Shown: positions 1 through 11,305, counted from the stretch's first letter. The stretch is 64,000 nt of DNA from Mycobacterium arosiense ATCC BAA-1401 = DSM 45069 (GCF_002086125.1 NZ_MVHG01000012.1:1-64000); one strand, 5' to 3'. Numbers and translations are program-made. The notes: generated by a model not told the origin, from the sequence alone.

Positions 1-3000
1 TGCTCATCGGCACGCCCCAGATACTGCAACTGCCCATCACGACCCCAACGCACCAAATCCCCGCTGCGATACATCCGCGACCCCGGCCCGCCGAACGGGC
101 ACGCCACGAAGCGCGACCCGGTCAACCCTGGCCGGCCGAGATACCCGACGCCCACCCCGCGCCCGGCCAGATACAGTTCGCCGATCACCCCGGCGGGCAC
201 CGGGTTCAACCAAGCATCGAGCACAAAGAAGGCCGCCCAAGTAATTGGCGAGCCGATCGGCGGCGGCCCCGACCCCGCCGCCAGAGGTGCACTCTTCGAC
301 GCCCACATCGTCGTCTCGGTCGGGCCGTACACGTTGACCATCACGCGTCCCGGTGCCCACCGGTTCACCAACTCGACGGGGCAGGGTTCCGCGCCGATCA
401 CCAACGCCGTCGGCCCCAACCCTTGCGGCGAAAACATTCCCACCGCCGACGGGGTCTGGGTCAACACGGTGACTTGCTGGTCGACCAGCAACGCGTGGAA
501 GTCCTCCGGGGAGCGCGCCACCGAGTCAGGCACCACCACCAGGCGCCCACCGAACAACAACGCCCCCCAGATCTCCCAGATCGAGAAATCGAAGGCGTAG
601 GAGTGGAACTGCGTCCACACCTGGTGGGGTGCTAACTCCACCCCGATATCCAGTGCATCGAACATCTGAGTGACGTTGTGGTGCGTGACGGTCACGCCTT
701 TGGGCACACCGGTTGTGCCAGAGGTGTAAACGATGTGCGCCAGGTCATCGGGGGCCGGCTCCGGCAAGGCGGTATTGGGTTGGGCGTCGACGCGAGGGTC
801 GTCGAAATCGATGACGGCCAGCTCGCACTTGTCGAACCGGGAGCGCAGGCCCGCCGTGGTGATCGCAGCGATCGGTCCGGCATCGGCGACCATGAACTCG
901 ACCCGAGCAGCCGGCAGCGCCGGATCCATCGGCAGATACGCCGCCCCGGTCTTCAGGACGGCCAAAATCGCCACGATCGCATCAGCCGATCGCGAAAACA
1001 GTAGTGCCACAGACTGACCCGGTCCGGCGCCGTGCGCCGCCAACAGATGCGCCAACCGGTTGGCGGTTTCATCAAGCTCGCGGTAGGTCAGGGAGCGACC
1101 TTCGAAGGTCAGCGCCACAGCGTCGGGGGCGCGGGTCACCTGCTCGGCGAACACAGCCGGAATCGACGCTTCGGAGGCGGGTTGGGTCAGTACCGCACGG
1201 TTGCCGAGTTCATCGAGGCGGGTGTGCTCACCCTCGTCTAGTACATCGATCGACGAAATCCTTTGTGCGGGTTCGGCGGTCATCGCCTTCAGCACCCGCT
1301 CCAAGCGCCCGATCAACGCGTGGACGCTGTCCGCGTCGAACACATCGGTGCGAAACTCCACCGTTCCACCGATCCCGCCGGGCTCACCGGCCTCGGTGAA
1401 GCGTTCGGCCAACGAAAACGCCAGATCCATCCGCGCGGTGCGGGTGTTCACCGGCAGCGAAGTGACCTGTAGACCCTCCAACACCAGCTCCGCCGCGGGA
1501 TCGCTATCGCCGGCGAACTGCCAGCCGACCATCACCTGAATCAGCGGGTGGTGAGCCATCGACCTTGACGGATTGAGCCGCTCCACAAGCACTTCGAAGG
1601 GCACGTCTTGGTGTTCATAGGCGGCCAGGCTGCGTCTGCGCACCTGGTCCAGCAGTTCGGCGGTGGTGGGGTCCTCCGACATGTCGACGCGCAGCACCAA
1701 GGTGTTGATGAAAAAGCCCACCAGTTCGTCCAGCGCGGGGTCGCGGCGTCCGGCGATCGGAAACCCCACCGCGACATCGGAACTGGCGCTGATCTTCGAC
1801 AACAGCACCGCCACGGCTGCCTGAATCACCATGAAACTGGTCGTATTGTGCTCGCGGCCCAGTCGTGCAACCTGCTGCTGCAGCTCGGCCGGAAAATTCA
1901 CGATGACGTTGGACCCGCGCTGATCGGCCACCGGCGGGTAGGGCCGATCGGTGGGCAACTGCAGCCGCTCGGGCAGCCCGGCCAGGGCCTGCTCCCAGTA
2001 GTCCAGTTGCGCGGCGATGGGGCTGCCGCTGTCGTCGAGGTCTCCCAGCTGCGCTCGTTGCCACAGTGTGTAATCGACGTACTGCACCGGCAGCGGCGCC
2101 CAGCCGGGGGGCTGCCCGGCAGACCGGCTGGAGTAGGCCACACCCAGATCCCTGATCAGCGGGCCGATTGACCAGCCGTCAGCGGCGATGTGGTGGACCA
2201 CGGCCACCAGCACATGCTCGTCTTCGGCGAGGCGGAAAAGTGTTGCCCGCAAGGGAATTTCGGTGCCCAGGTCAAAACCGCGACGCGCTGCCGCGCCGAT
2301 GGCCTCATCCAACCGACCCGCCGACCAGCTGGTGGCATCGACGAGATTCCAACCCAAGTCGGCTCGCTCGGGCGGCAGCACCAGCTGCTGGGGGATGCCC
2401 TCGGGCGCGGCAAGCAGCGTGCGCAGGCTCTCATGACGGTCCACCACATCCGCCATCGCTGCGCGCAATTCGTCGGCATCGAGGAGCCCGTTCAACCGCA
2501 ACGCCGCGGCGAGGTTGTACACCGGGGAAGGCCCCTGCAACTGGTCCACAAACCACAACCGCTGCTGGGCATACGACAACGGCACCACCGCCGGCCGCTC
2601 TGCTGCCACCAAGGGCTGCAGCCGCCGACAACCCACGCCGATACGGCCTACCAACCGGGCAACGGTGGGCGCGTCGAACACGGTGGGCACCGAAACGTCG
2701 GCATCCAGTGCCGTGTTGATCGCCGCGGACAAGCGCATCGCCAACAGCGAATCCCCGCCCAGGTCGAAAAACGAGTCATCGACGCCGACCCGGTCAAGCC
2801 CCAACACCTGGGCGTAGATGCCGGCCACGATCTCCTCGATGGCGCTGCCCGGGGCGCGGTAACCATCGACATCCTGGGACTCCGGTGCGGGCAGGGCGCG
2901 GGTGTCGAGTTTGCCGTTGGGGGTCAGTGGCAGCGCCTCGATGACCACCACCGCGGCCGGCACCATATAGGCCGGGAGCCGCTCGGCCAGCGCGGCGCGC

Positions 3001-5693
3001 GCCTCGGCCGGGTCCGCGGTGCCGGTGATGTAGCCGACCAGGCGCTTGTCGCCCGGGCGGTCCTCGCGGGCGATCACCACGGCGTGGTCGACGTCGTCGA
3101 GTGCGCTTAGGGCGGCCTGTATTTCGCCGAGTTCGATGCGATAGCCGCGGATTTTGACCTGCTCATCGGCGCGCCCGAGATATTGCAGCTGCCCATCGGA
3201 ACCCCAGCGCACCAGATCCCCGGTGCGATACATTCGCGCTCCGGGCACCCCGAAGGGACACGCGATGAACCGCGATCCGGTCAACCCGGCCCGACCGAGG
3301 TATCCGAGCCCGACGCCGGCACCGGCCACATACAACTCGCCGACCACCCCGACCGGCACTGGGCGCAACCAGCCGTCCAGCACCATCAATGCGGCCCCGG
3401 GGACGGGGGAGCCGATCGCGACGACCGGGACGCCCGGCGCCAGGGGGGTGCTGATGGTCACGCACATGGTGGTTTCGGTGGGGCCGTAGGCGTTGAGCAT
3501 CACCCGGCCCGGCGCCCAGCGCTCGACGACCTCGAGGGGACAGGATTCCCCGACGGTGACCAGCGTCGTGGAATCCAGCCCATGTGGGGACAGCATCGCC
3601 GCCGCCGAGGGGGTTTGGGTCAACACGCTGATCCGCTCAGCGACCAGGAGCTCATGAAAGTCGTCTGGAGAGCCGGCCACCGGCTCCGGCACCACCACCA
3701 CCCGGCCCCCGCGTAGCAGTGCACCGAAGACCTCCCACACCGAGACGTCAAAGGCCAGCGAGTGACTCTGCGACCACACCCCGGCCGCGGGCAAACCGGC
3801 GTCCAGTGAGTTCATCAGCTGGGTCACGTTGCGGTGGGTAATCGCCACGCCTTTGGGCACGCCGGTGGTGCCCGAGGTGTAGATCAGATAGGCGATCGCG
3901 TCTGCCCCGGGTGCGGGCCGCCCGCTCTCGGGCCGGTCGTCACGAGCAGCATCGTCGACGTCGATGACCGCCACGGTGACGCCGTCCAGGCGCGGGCGCA
4001 GCTCGGCGGTAGTGAGCACGGCCGCCGGTGCGGCGTCGGTGAGCATGAACCGCAGCCGCGCGGCGGGCACGGCGGGGTCGATCGCCAGGTAGGCGGCCCC
4101 GGTTTTGAGCACGGCCAGGATCGCCACGATCGCTTCGGCCGAGCGGGACATCAGCAGCGCCACACACTCACCTGGGCCGGCGCCGTGGTGCGCCAACAAA
4201 TGCGCCAACCGGTTCGCGGCCGCATCCAGTTCCCGATAGGTCATCGACTGGCCTCCGAAGGTGACCGCGATGGCCTGCGGGTTGCGCGACACCTGCTCGG
4301 CGAACACCGCCGGGATCGACACCGCCGCCGGCAACCAGGTCAACCCCGCCCGATTTCCCCACACCCCGAGCCGGGCAAGCTCGCCCTCACCAACCACATC
4401 CACCGACGACACCTGGCGCCCCACATCAGCAACCATCGCCACCAACACCCGCCCCAACCGCTGGGCCAGATCGCGGGCGTCGTAGTTGGAAAACACTTGT
4501 CCGGGACCCGCCGTGCTGAGGAAGAGCTGATCACCATCGGTGAAAAAGATCAGCGCGAATTCGACGGGTCCGGCGTGGGTCAAAGTTCCGGATGCCGGAG
4601 CGCCGGCGAGATCCGCCTGATGTGTGCCCGGGATGAAATTGATGACAACCCGGTTCGACGCCTGTCCAGAGCCGCGAAGACGCGCATTGTGATCCACTGA
4701 ATGCACGGGGAACCGTTGATGCTTTAACGCTTCGCGCATACACGTGTCGACGTTCTTACAGAACTCCGCGATTGAAAGTCCAGGCGGAGTCTTCAACGTC
4801 AGTGGCACAAAGCCGGAAATCATTCCGGCCATCGCTTGGGTTTCTGGACGGACTCGCCTGCTTACCGGAAAGTCGAGCACCACCTCCGGGCTTTCGGTGT
4901 CGAACGCGCGCACCAGAAGCGCACACGCTGTGGTGATCACCGAAGATCGACGCACCCCGATCGCCTTGGACAGCACCTGGATGCCGGCCACGGCTGAGGG
5001 GTCCAACTGAACGGGCTCAGACGGCTCATCCGGATCGCTGCCGTCCTCGGCGGCGGGTGGCAACCGATAACGCGCTTCGCTTTCCGGCGGGATGTTCCGG
5101 AGCCAGTAAGCCCGATCATTCAGATAATCGGTCGATGATTCATACTCTAATTCGCATTCGATGAGATCCTTCAACGACCCGAAAAAAGCGGGTGATGGTG
5201 ATGCGCCGGCAGTAATTGCATTATAGATTTCCGCGATTCGGTGACAGACGAGAGTGATACCGATGCCGTCTACCACAATATGGTGGCAGCACACGAACCA
5301 ATAAAATTCATCTACTCGTGTCTGCATTAACGCAAATTTGAACAGCGGCCCGGTGAGGGGCATCACGGTGCGTTGGATCGATGAGGCCAGCCGATGGGCG
5401 TCCTGTGCGGGATCCTGCGAGCCGGTCAGGTCATAGCGAGCGAGCTCAATGTCCGGGTAATCAACCGGTTTTTGGAAAACCTTGCCATCCAGCTCGAGAA
5501 ACCCAGCTCGAAGCGGTTCGGCCTCGCGCATTGCTTGGACAATCGACCGCTGAAGCAAATTTGGCTCGATCACGCCCTGGATTCGGATCAGCTCGCCCAG
5601 CTGCCACTTCGCCCCGAAGCTGCCCGTTTTCTGCGCAATCCAGATATCTAGCTGTCCCCGCGTTAGCGGTAAAACCAGGTCATCGAGTTCCAT
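1..5693 (-). CDS. Nonribosomal peptide synthetase, 5' part (C-A-PCP-C-A, truncated by window edge)
   Basis: Multimodular NRPS that runs off the left edge; about 1,897 residues are visible. Start ATG at 5693 with GGTGGGG about 7 bases upstream. A condensation domain comes first (about 1-440, active-site HHIVVDG at 137-143), as in synthetases that acylate their first amino acid. Then adenylation domain 1 (about 455-940), a carrier domain (LGGDSL, Ser982), a second condensation domain (HHIAADG at 1167-1173) and adenylation domain 2 (from about 1475; AMP-binding TSGTTG near 1658). No epimerase domain lies between modules 1 and 2. By GrsA numbering the pocket residues read D-V-W-T-V-V-A-M-C for A1 and D-F-W-T-V-G-V-M-W for A2; A2 faintly resembles Thr codes, A1 aromatic ones (inference only). 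Product unknown; a mycobacterial lipopeptide is plausible. Confidence 0.95.
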   Translation of the reverse strand, partial: MELDDLVLPLTRGQLDIWIAQKTGSFGAKWQLGELIRIQGVIEPNLLQRSIVQAMREAEPLRAGFLELDGKVFQKPVDYPDIELARYDLTGSQDPAQDAHRLASSIQRTVMPLTGPLFKFALMQTRVDEFYWFVCCHHIVVDGIGITLVCHRIAEIYNAITAGASPSPAFFGSLKDLIECELEYESSTDYLNDRAYWLRNIPPESEARYRLPPAAEDGSDPDEPSEPVQLDPSAVAGIQVLSKAIGVRRSSVITTACALLVRAFDTESPEVVLDFPVSRRVRPETQAMAGMISGFVPLTLKTPPGLSIAEFCKNVDTCMREALKHQRFPVHSVDHNARLRGSGQASNRVVINFIPGTHQADLAGAPASGTLTHAGPVEFALIFFTDGDQLFLSTAGPGQVFSNYDARDLAQRLGRVLVAMVADVGRQVSSVDVVGEGELARLGVWGNRAGLTWLPAAVSIPAVFAEQVSRNPQAIAVTFGGQSMTYRELDAAANRLAHLLAHHGAGPGECVALLMSRSAEAIVAILAVLKTGAAYLAIDPAVPAARLRFMLTDAAPAAVLTTAELRPRLDGVTVAVIDVDDAARDDRPESGRPAPGADAIAYLIYTSGTTGVPKGVAITHRNVTQLMNSLDAGLPAAGVWSQSHSLAFDVSVWEVFGALLRGGRVVVVPEPVAGSPDDFHELLVAERISVLTQTPSAAAMLSPHGLDSTTLVTVGESCPLEVVERWAPGRVMLNAYGPTETTMCVTISTPLAPGVPVVAIGSPVPGAALMVLDGWLRPVPVGVVGELYVAGAGVGLGYLGRAGLTGSRFIACPFGVPGARMYRTGDLVRWGSDGQLQYLGRADEQVKIRGYRIELGEIQAALSALDDVDHAVVIAREDRPGDKRLVGYITGTADPAEARAALAERLPAYMVPAAVVVIEALPLTPNGKLDTRALPAPESQDVDGYRAPGSAIEEIVAGIYAQVLGLDRVGVDDSFFDLGGDSLLAMRLSAAINTALDADVSVPTVFDAPTVARLVGRIGVGCRRLQPLVAAERPAVVPLSYAQQRLWFVDQLQGPSPVYNLAAALRLNGLLDADELRAAMADVVDRHESLRTLLAAPEGIPQQLVLPPERADLGWNLVDATSWSAGRLDEAIGAAARRGFDLGTEIPLRATLFRLAEDEHVLVAVVHHIAADGWSIGPLIRDLGVAYSSRSAGQPPGWAPLPVQYVDYTLWQRAQLGDLDDSGSPIAAQLDYWEQALAGLPERLQLPTDRPYPPVADQRGSNVIVNFPAELQQQVARLGREHNTTSFMVIQAAVAVLLSKISASSDVAVGFPIAGRRDPALDELVGFFINTLVLRVDMSEDPTTAELLDQVRRRSLAAYEHQDVPFEVLVERLNPSRSMAHHPLIQVMVGWQFAGDSDPAAELVLEGLQVTSLPVNTRTARMDLAFSLAERFTEAGEPGGIGGTVEFRTDVFDADSVHALIGRLERVLKAMTAEPAQRISSIDVLDEGEHTRLDELGNRAVLTQPASEASIPAVFAEQVTRAPDAVALTFEGRSLTYRELDETANRLAHLLAAHGAGPGQSVALLFSRSADAIVAILAVLKTGAAYLPMDPALPAARVEFMVADAGPIAAITTAGLRSRFDKCELAVIDFDDPRVDAQPNTALPEPAPDDLAHIVYTSGTTGVPKGVTVTHHNVTQMFDALDIGVELAPHQVWTQFHSYAFDFSIWEIWGALLFGGRLVVVPDSVARSPEDFHALLVDQQVTVLTQTPSAVGMFSPQGLGPTALVIGAEPCPVELVNRWAPGRVMVNVYGPTETTMWASKSAPLAAGSGPPPIGSPITWAAFFVLDAWLNPVPAGVIGELYLAGRGVGVGYLGRPGLTGSRFVACPFGGPGSRMYRSGDLVRWGRDGQLQYLGRADE

Positions 5694-6211
5694 CCGACTA
5701 CCCCACCTGCTAAGTGCCTACTTATCGGCAGGGCGGCCCACTTCCAGTCAATCGCCCAAACTTTTCGACCAGTGAAGCCACCATCCAGACCCTCCGACTG
5801 GCTGTCATGTCGGGGAGCGTATGGCCCATCAAGCGGGCCTCGTCAGAATCCACATAGAAGTCGAGTGGTCGGGAGGTCCAGATAGAGTAGTGCTGAAGTT
5901 CAGGTGCCGGACCGGCAACTCGACACCGGGTATGGCAAAGTCCGTGATGGGACTGTCGGTGCAGCTCAGTAACTCGTGCGCGCGGCGCAACAACCGGCCG
6001 ACCAAGGCTTCTCCTAGCCGCGACCTGACGTGCTATTTTGGCTCGTAGCTTATCACTACATGATGGATTGGATCTTGCTCAGCAGATGAACGGTCGGTGC
6101 TTGTTAGCCGTGCTAGCGAACACCGTCTCGGCTCAGCTGCCGCAGATCAGCAAAGCCGATTTCCGGTCGAACCGAAAGGCTCTTCACGCCGGGTGACTTA
6201 CCCTTCGGGTC
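5694..6211. other. Divergent intergenic region, no gene seen
   Basis: 518 bases between the NRPS and the ABC transporter, which are divergently transcribed. It is visibly less GC-rich than the surroundings, especially around 6030-6070. A 75-codon open frame at 5821-6048 lacks a ribosome site and any protein-like composition, so I do not call it. Promoters for both flanking units should lie here, but I could not identify them. Confidence 0.5.
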
Positions 6212-7123
6212 ATGGAATCCTCGGCGCGCACCGCGGTCGGCCCTGCTATCCGGGTCGACGGGCTGACCAAGCGGTTCGGCGGCGTCGCGGCCGTCGAAAA
6301 TCTGAGCATGGAGGTCGCGCCCGGCGAGGTGTTCGGATTCCTGGGCCCCAACGGTGCCGGCAAGTCGACGACGATTCGCCTGCTGCTCGGATTGATCCGC
6401 CCGACCGCGGGCACCGCGAGGATATTCGGTTGCCCTGCGCATGACGTCCGCCGGTCCCATCGTCACATCGCCTACGTGCCCGCTGATGTTGCGTTGTGGC
6501 CGCGACTGACGGGCGCGGAAATCCTTGCGCTGCTTGGATCTCTGGGTCCCGGGGTGGACGCGGCCTACCGCGACGAGTTGGTCGATCGGTTCGATCTCGA
6601 GCTCGACAAGCCGGCCAGAACCTATTCGACCGGCAACCGCCAGAAGGTGGCACTCGTCGCTGCATTCGCGACTCGAGCGCCGCTTCTGGTGCTCGATGAG
6701 CCGACAAGCGGCGTGGACCCGTTGATGGAAAGGGAATTTCGCGGTTGTGTCGCCGAAGCGCGCGAGCGAGGCCAGACGGTGTTCCTCAGCTCTCATCAGC
6801 TGGCCGAGGTAGAAGCCGTGTGCGACCGGGTAGCGATTCTGCGTGCCGGGCGACTCGTCGAAGTCGACAGCATCGCCGATCTGCGCCCGTTGCATCGGAC
6901 TGTGGTCGAGGTGTCTTATCGCGGCGGCCAGCCTTCCCTGCGGGATGTTGCGACCGTCTCTGATGTCGAACAGCTGGACGGTGAACGATTGCGGTTCAAT
7001 CTCATTGGACCGCCAGCGGCCGCGCTTAGGGCGCTCGCGGCGGCTGACATCACCGCGCTCGCGATGCACGAACCGACACTCGAGGAGATTTTTCTCGACT
7101 ACTACGGGGATTCCGAGCGATGA
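6212..7123 (+). CDS. ABC transporter ATP-binding protein (Rv1218c-like)
   Basis: 303-residue ATPase of an ABC-2 type exporter. Walker A GPNGAGKST is at 45-53, Walker B LLVLDEP follows, and the switch histidine lies in SSHQLAE. The signature is the STGNRQK variant common in ABC-2 ATPases. At the Q-loop, where YxPQD is usual, the sequence reads YVPAD, so the expected Gln appears to be Ala. It overlaps the permease gene by ATGA, so the two are translationally coupled. The pair matches M. tuberculosis Rv1218c/Rv1217c in size and layout, a multidrug/tetronasin-like efflux family. No TetR-like regulator is next to it here; the neighbour is the NRPS, so export of that product is possible but unproven. 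Confidence 0.92.
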   Translation: MESSARTAVGPAIRVDGLTKRFGGVAAVENLSMEVAPGEVFGFLGPNGAGKSTTIRLLLGLIRPTAGTARIFGCPAHDVRRSHRHIAYVPADVALWPRLTGAEILALLGSLGPGVDAAYRDELVDRFDLELDKPARTYSTGNRQKVALVAAFATRAPLLVLDEPTSGVDPLMEREFRGCVAEARERGQTVFLSSHQLAEVEAVCDRVAILRAGRLVEVDSIADLRPLHRTVVEVSYRGGQPSLRDVATVSDVEQLDGERLRFNLIGPPAAALRALAAADITALAMHEPTLEEIFLDYYGDSER

Positions 7124-8751
7124 CAACGGCCACGCTGCCCGGTCCGTCGTTGGCCGCAGGACCGCAACTCACGCCGGAGCGGGCCGTGAGCCGGCTCGCC
7201 GTGCGCCAGCTTCGGCGCGGTGCCGTGCTGGTCGCGCTGATCTGCGGAGTCATGTCGGCGTTGGTCGCCTTCCAGTACCAGCCGATCGGCGCGTTGTTGA
7301 ATCAATCAGACCTGCGTTTGCTCGCCGAGAATCCCGCCATAAGAGTGTTGTCGGGTCCGCCGGTCGCTCTCGACAATCCCGGAGGTTTCACCGTATGGCG
7401 AACCGGCACAGCCGTTTCGGTGCTCGCCAGCGGATGGCTCGTGCTTGCCGCCACACGCATTACGCGCGGTGAGGAGGATGGCCGGCGGTGGGATCTGCTC
7501 CTCGCCGGACGTCTGCGAATGGTCGATGTGGTCACCCGTTGCCTGGCCGCTCTTGTTGGCTGTGCGGCGCTGATCGGTGCGGCGATAGCGGCCGGCCTTT
7601 TGGCGGCACGCACTCAACCGACCGGTGCCGTGATCTATGCGGTGGGAACGTCCTGTGTCGCTGCAACTTTCGCCGCGGCGGCGCTGCTCGCCGCGCAAGT
7701 CATGCCGAGCCGACCCGGCGCCACGGGGCTTACGACCGCAGCTTTGGGTGTAAGCCTGCTTCTGCGCATGATCTCCGATGGCTCGCATCGATTAGCCTGG
7801 TCGGCGTGGATGACGCCGTTCGGGCTTGCCGCCCGGTCGGCGCCATACGCCGAGAACCGCATCGTCCCGCTGATCGTGCTGGGCGCGTTGCCGATAATGC
7901 TGGCCGGTGCGGCCCTCTTCACGGCAAGCCACCGCGATTTGGGCGACGGGGTGGTGACGCTACGTGTCGCCCGTTCTCCACGCACGCGCTCGTTGCAGTC
8001 GATCGGCGGGTTCGCCGTTCGTCGGACCGTCCGGACCACGCTCGGCTGGGCGACGGGAATCGCCGGGTACTTCTTCCTGGTCGGCGTATTGCTCCCGTCG
8101 ATTCTCGAGTTGTTTCAGACCAATCCGCGCATCGCTGAACTCGCCGCGCCCGCCGGCATGGGCGGCCATGAACTGGTGAATGTCGGCGCCGCGGTTCTGT
8201 TCGGCGTGCTCGCCGTTCCTGCCGGACTGTACGCCGCTGTGCGTCTCGCCGCCTTGGTCGCTGACGAGAAGGCGGGCCGACTGAACTTGCTTTTCGCCCA
8301 GCCCGTTTCGCGTGTACATCTGATGTCGACTGAGATCATGGTGACGGTTGGCGGGGTGGTGGCCCTGCATTGCTCGGCCGCAATCGGCATCTGGGGTGGC
8401 GCCGAGCTAACCGGCGCTCCACTGCAATTGAGCGCTTCGCTTGCGGGTGCGCTGAATTCCGTTCCGGTGGCGTTGCTCGCGGCCGGGGCGGCCGCGGTGG
8501 GCGTCGGGTGGCTCCCTTCCGCTGTCGCCGCATTCGGCGCAGTGCCGGTTGTGGGCGGGTTTCTGATGGACGTCATCATGAAGTCCACGGACGCCCCTGG
8601 CTGGGCGGCCAATTTGTCGCCGTGGACGCACCTCGCCGCCGTGCCCGACGCATCGCCCAAGTGGGCGGTCACCGCCGTTTTCCTGCTCGTCGACGCTGTC
8701 CTTGCCGCGCTCGGAGTTTATGGCTACGCACGGCGTGATCTGGCCGCCTGA
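7120..8751 (+). CDS. ABC transporter permease (Rv1217c-like, ABC-2 type)
   Basis: 543-residue integral membrane protein with roughly a dozen hydrophobic segments in two halves, for example near residues 38-55, 100-115, 140-165, 300-330, 365-385 and 420-500. The start ATG overlaps the stop of the ATPase gene. Length and architecture fit the Rv1217c family, in which one long permease carries both membrane halves, pairing with a single ATPase. Function is inferred as drug or peptide export. No signal peptide is needed and no truncation is visible. Confidence 0.88.
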   Translation: MTTATLPGPSLAAGPQLTPERAVSRLAVRQLRRGAVLVALICGVMSALVAFQYQPIGALLNQSDLRLLAENPAIRVLSGPPVALDNPGGFTVWRTGTAVSVLASGWLVLAATRITRGEEDGRRWDLLLAGRLRMVDVVTRCLAALVGCAALIGAAIAAGLLAARTQPTGAVIYAVGTSCVAATFAAAALLAAQVMPSRPGATGLTTAALGVSLLLRMISDGSHRLAWSAWMTPFGLAARSAPYAENRIVPLIVLGALPIMLAGAALFTASHRDLGDGVVTLRVARSPRTRSLQSIGGFAVRRTVRTTLGWATGIAGYFFLVGVLLPSILELFQTNPRIAELAAPAGMGGHELVNVGAAVLFGVLAVPAGLYAAVRLAALVADEKAGRLNLLFAQPVSRVHLMSTEIMVTVGGVVALHCSAAIGIWGGAELTGAPLQLSASLAGALNSVPVALLAAGAAAVGVGWLPSAVAAFGAVPVVGGFLMDVIMKSTDAPGWAANLSPWTHLAAVPDASPKWAVTAVFLLVDAVLAALGVYGYARRDLAA

Positions 8752-8911
8752 GGTGACGGGTAGTTCGAATGCGCGTGGATCGCGAACCCGTTACCGAGGC
8801 GCGGGCTGGGTTGCTCGCCTACGATGGCCGGACGGACCAACGCTAATCGGAGAAGACGGCGTGAAGTTCCGGCTCGCAAGCGAGGGAAGATCCCGATAGG
8901 AGGGACCCCAC

Positions 8912-9097
8912 ATGGGATTCATACCCGGTTTCAACGAAATGAAAGAGTCTGTCGAGGAATCTATCGACCTCCTCAGGCGCGCCATCGCGGCACTGGAAAA
9001 GCTTGCGGCAGAACAGGAACGCGCCAATGATCTGTACGCCGAAGCGAATCAGGTCGGCCGGGTACGAGCTCAGAACGTGACCAAGCTGTCGCGATGA
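8912..9097 (+). CDS. Small hypothetical protein (61 aa), helical
   Basis: A 61-codon gene with a strong ribosome site (AGGAGG 11 bases before the ATG). The product is highly charged and helical, with heptad-like Leu/Ile/Ala spacing from about residue 12 to 45 (EESIDLLRRAIAALEKLAAE), suggesting a short coiled coil. No membrane segment and no Cys. I do not recognise a family. It lies 160 bases downstream of the permease and may be a separate unit. Confidence 0.55.
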   Translation: MGFIPGFNEMKESVEESIDLLRRAIAALEKLAAEQERANDLYAEANQVGRVRAQNVTKLSR

Positions 9098-9115
9098 GCT
9101 CGCCGAAAAGCGAGC
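9098..9115 (+). terminator. Possible weak terminator hairpin
   Basis: GCTCGC (9098-9103), loop CGAAAA, GCGAGC (9110-9115) directly after the small gene's stop. The 6-bp perfect stem has no clear T-run, so it may only be an mRNA 3' stabiliser. Confidence 0.3.
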
Positions 9116-9466
9116 GGCTGTTGCGCGGCGCCCCTCCCCGGCGCGGCATCGCGCGCGAGTTCGGCTAAACGGGGACCCGTCGATGCGCGGCGCTCGCGAA
9201 TTCGTGTGTCGCCGCTCGATCGGCATCAGGTACTACTCGATTGGGTAGCTGCAACCAAGGGGTCTTTCATTGCGTCCTACGCGATTTCGCGCTGGACGAT
9301 TAGGCGAGCCCCGATAATTTCGGGTAGTAACGCTCGCGAAATGGAGTGGGTGGACTCGAGTACCTCGACTTCTCCAGCGGGGACGCGACAGAGCGACACG
9401 GCCGCGGCGGCAAACGTATTGCTGTACATCGCATTCGGCCGAGGTATCCACACCTCGACGGCGGCC
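9116..9466. other. Intergenic region between convergent genes, no gene seen
   Basis: About 350 bases between the small plus-strand gene and the minus-strand amidase. The short open frames here have no ribosome sites. I see no repeat, RNA gene or promoter match. Confidence 0.5.
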
Positions 9467-10228
9467 TCAGCGCGCCTGGGCCTGCGAGGCCAGGAACCCC
9501 GCGACGCCGCGGACCAGTGCAGCGGCGTACTTCTGCCGGCCCTCGGCGGATTCCATCAGCGCCGAGTCGGCAGGATTCTTCATGTTGCCGCACTCGACGA
9601 GGATCGACGGGTACTGCGCCAGATTCAGGCCGGTCAGGTCCGAGCGGCCGTAGAGCCCGTTCTGGCCGATGTAGTTGGCCGGCGGGATGCCCGAGCCCTG
9701 CATCTGGTCGCGCATGATCCGCGCGTACTGCACCGACGGGCCCGCCTGCACCTGGTTGAGCGGCGGGGCCGAGTAGTTGACGTGGAATCCCCGGCCGGAC
9801 GGCGGACCGCCGTCGGCGTGGATGGACAGGACCGCGTTGGGATGCAGCGCGTTGGCCGCGTTCGCGCGTTCGTCGACGCACGGCCCCAGGCCGGTGTCAT
9901 TGGCGCGGGACAGCGCGGTCCGCACGCCCAGGGCGCTCAGCTCGGCGCGCACGCGCAGCGCGGTGTCCCAGGTGAAGGTGTGCTCCATATACCCGCTGTT
10001 GGTCGCGGTCCCACTGGTCTGGCAGTCCTTGGTGCCGCCGCGGCCGGTGGGCACCTGGCGGTTGATGGAGCCGTCGTTGGAGCCGTTGTGGCCCGGGTCG
10101 ATGAAAACCACCATGCCGGCGATGTTGGACGGGACCGCCGTCGCGGTCGGCATGATCGCCGTCGAAGCGGCAACCAGCACACCGACCGCCAATTTGATCC
10201 CGACACGTCTGCTCAGTCGTAGGTCCAC
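9467..10228 (-). CDS. ami1: N-acetylmuramoyl-L-alanine amidase (Rv3717/Ami1)
   Basis: 253-residue zinc amidase of the Amidase_3 family, cleaving the bond between N-acetylmuramic acid and the stem peptide. A signal peptide spans about 1-31 (Arg-rich n-region, Ala/Val core, cleavage near ATA-VP). Zinc ligands are His47 (DPGHNG), Glu82 (GYMEH) and His137 (SIHADGG), with catalytic Glu at about 212 in VECGN. These are offset by a constant 12 residues from the H35/E70/H125/E200 set known for Rv3717. Two Cys (69, 117) could form a disulfide. It is monocistronic and divergent from ybaB, as in M. tuberculosis. Confidence 0.96.
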   Translation of the reverse strand: MDLRLSRRVGIKLAVGVLVAASTAIMPTATAVPSNIAGMVVFIDPGHNGSNDGSINRQVPTGRGGTKDCQTSGTATNSGYMEHTFTWDTALRVRAELSALGVRTALSRANDTGLGPCVDERANAANALHPNAVLSIHADGGPPSGRGFHVNYSAPPLNQVQAGPSVQYARIMRDQMQGSGIPPANYIGQNGLYGRSDLTGLNLAQYPSILVECGNMKNPADSALMESAEGRQKYAAALVRGVAGFLASQAQAR

Positions 10229-10326
10229 GGCGCAAAGCTAACGCCGCGCGGTCTACGCTGGGGGTTTCGAATCGCCGGAGACTCACGAGCGAAACCAACT
10301 CGAGACCAAGATGCGAGGGGATTGTC

Positions 10327-10671
10327 ATGCAACCCGGAGGCGACATGTCGGCGCTGCTCGCCCAGGCGCAGCAGATGCAGCAAAAGCTCATGGAAGCCCA
10401 GCAACAATTGGCGAACGCCGAGGTGCATGGTCAGGCCGGTGGGGGTTTGGTGAAGGTCGTCGTCAAGGGCAGCGGCGAGGTGATCGCGGTGAAGATCGAC
10501 CCGTCGGTCGTCGACCCGTCGGACATCGAGACCCTGCAGGACTTGATCGTCGGTGCGATGGGGGACGCTTCCAAGCAGGTCACCCGGATGGCCCAGGAGC
10601 GGTTGGGGTCGCTGGCCGGCGGCTTCGGTCCGCCGCCGGGGCAACCGCCCGCGCCGGCGCAGGGGCTTTAG
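10327..10671 (+). CDS. YbaB/EbfC nucleoid-associated protein (Rv3716c)
   Basis: 114-residue DNA-binding protein. The N-terminal helix is Gln/Ala-rich ([20 protein letters not shown]), followed by the conserved [17 protein letters not shown] sheet and a second long helix. Family members dimerise and bind DNA as nucleoid-associated factors. The gene lies 16 bases upstream of recR, an arrangement conserved widely in bacteria. The C-terminal Pro/Gly tail is typical of mycobacterial copies. Confidence 0.95.
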   Translation: MQPGGDMSALLAQAQQMQQKLMEAQQQLANAEVHGQAGGGLVKVVVKGSGEVIAVKIDPSVVDPSDIETLQDLIVGAMGDASKQVTRMAQERLGSLAGGFGPPPGQPPAPAQGL

Positions 10672-10687
10672 GCTCTCCGCCACGGTC

Positions 10688-11299
10688 ATGTTCGAAGGAC
10701 CCGTCCAGGATTTGATCGACGAGCTCGGCAGGCTGCCGGGCATCGGGCCCAAGAGTGCCCAGCGCATCGCCTTCCACCTGTTGTCGGTCGAGCCGCCGGA
10801 CATCGACCGGCTGACCGCGGTGTTGGCGAAGGTCCGCGACGGCGTGCGGTTCTGTGCGGTGTGCGGCAACGTTTCCGACAACGAGCGATGCCGGATCTGC
10901 GCGGATCCCCGCCGGGACGGCTCGCAGGTGTGTGTCGTCGAGGAACCCAAGGACGTGCAGGCCGTCGAGCGGACCCGCGAATTCCGCGGCCGCTACCACG
11001 TGCTGGGCGGTGCGCTCGATCCGCTGTCCGGGGTAGGGCCCGAGCAGCTGCGGATCCGCGAGTTGTTGAGCCGGATCGGCGAGCGGGTCGACGACGTCGA
11101 CATCACCGAGGTGATCATCGCCACCGACCCGAACACCGAGGGTGAGGCGACGGCTACCTACCTGGTGCGGATGCTGCGCGACATCCCCGGCCTGACCGTG
11201 ACGCGTATCGCGTCGGGGCTGCCGATGGGTGGTGACCTGGAGTTCGCCGACGAGCTGACGCTCGGTCGCGCGCTGGCCGGGCGCCGGGCCATGGTCTGA
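10688..11299 (+). CDS. recR: Recombination mediator RecR
   Basis: 203-residue RecR, which works with RecO/RecF to load RecA at gaps. The N-terminal helix-hairpin-helix has [11 protein letters not shown] at 16-26. The zinc finger uses Cys56, Cys59, Cys68 and Cys71. The Toprim domain begins with VCVVEEPKD and contains the [11 protein letters not shown] motif. The start ATG at 10688 gives the normal length; the frame is open further upstream, but that part overlaps ybaB out of frame. Confidence 0.97.
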   Translation: MFEGPVQDLIDELGRLPGIGPKSAQRIAFHLLSVEPPDIDRLTAVLAKVRDGVRFCAVCGNVSDNERCRICADPRRDGSQVCVVEEPKDVQAVERTREFRGRYHVLGGALDPLSGVGPEQLRIRELLSRIGERVDDVDITEVIIATDPNTEGEATATYLVRMLRDIPGLTVTRIASGLPMGGDLEFADELTLGRALAGRRAMV

Positions 11300-11305
11300 C
11301 GTTCT

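Noticed and set aside
5821..6048. 75-codon open frame in the NRPS-ABC spacer
   Set aside because: No ribosome site and no protein-like pattern.
9206..10222. 338-codon plus-strand frame opposite the amidase
   Set aside because: Antisense to a clear Ami1 with signal peptide and zinc ligands; the composition is that of a shadow frame.
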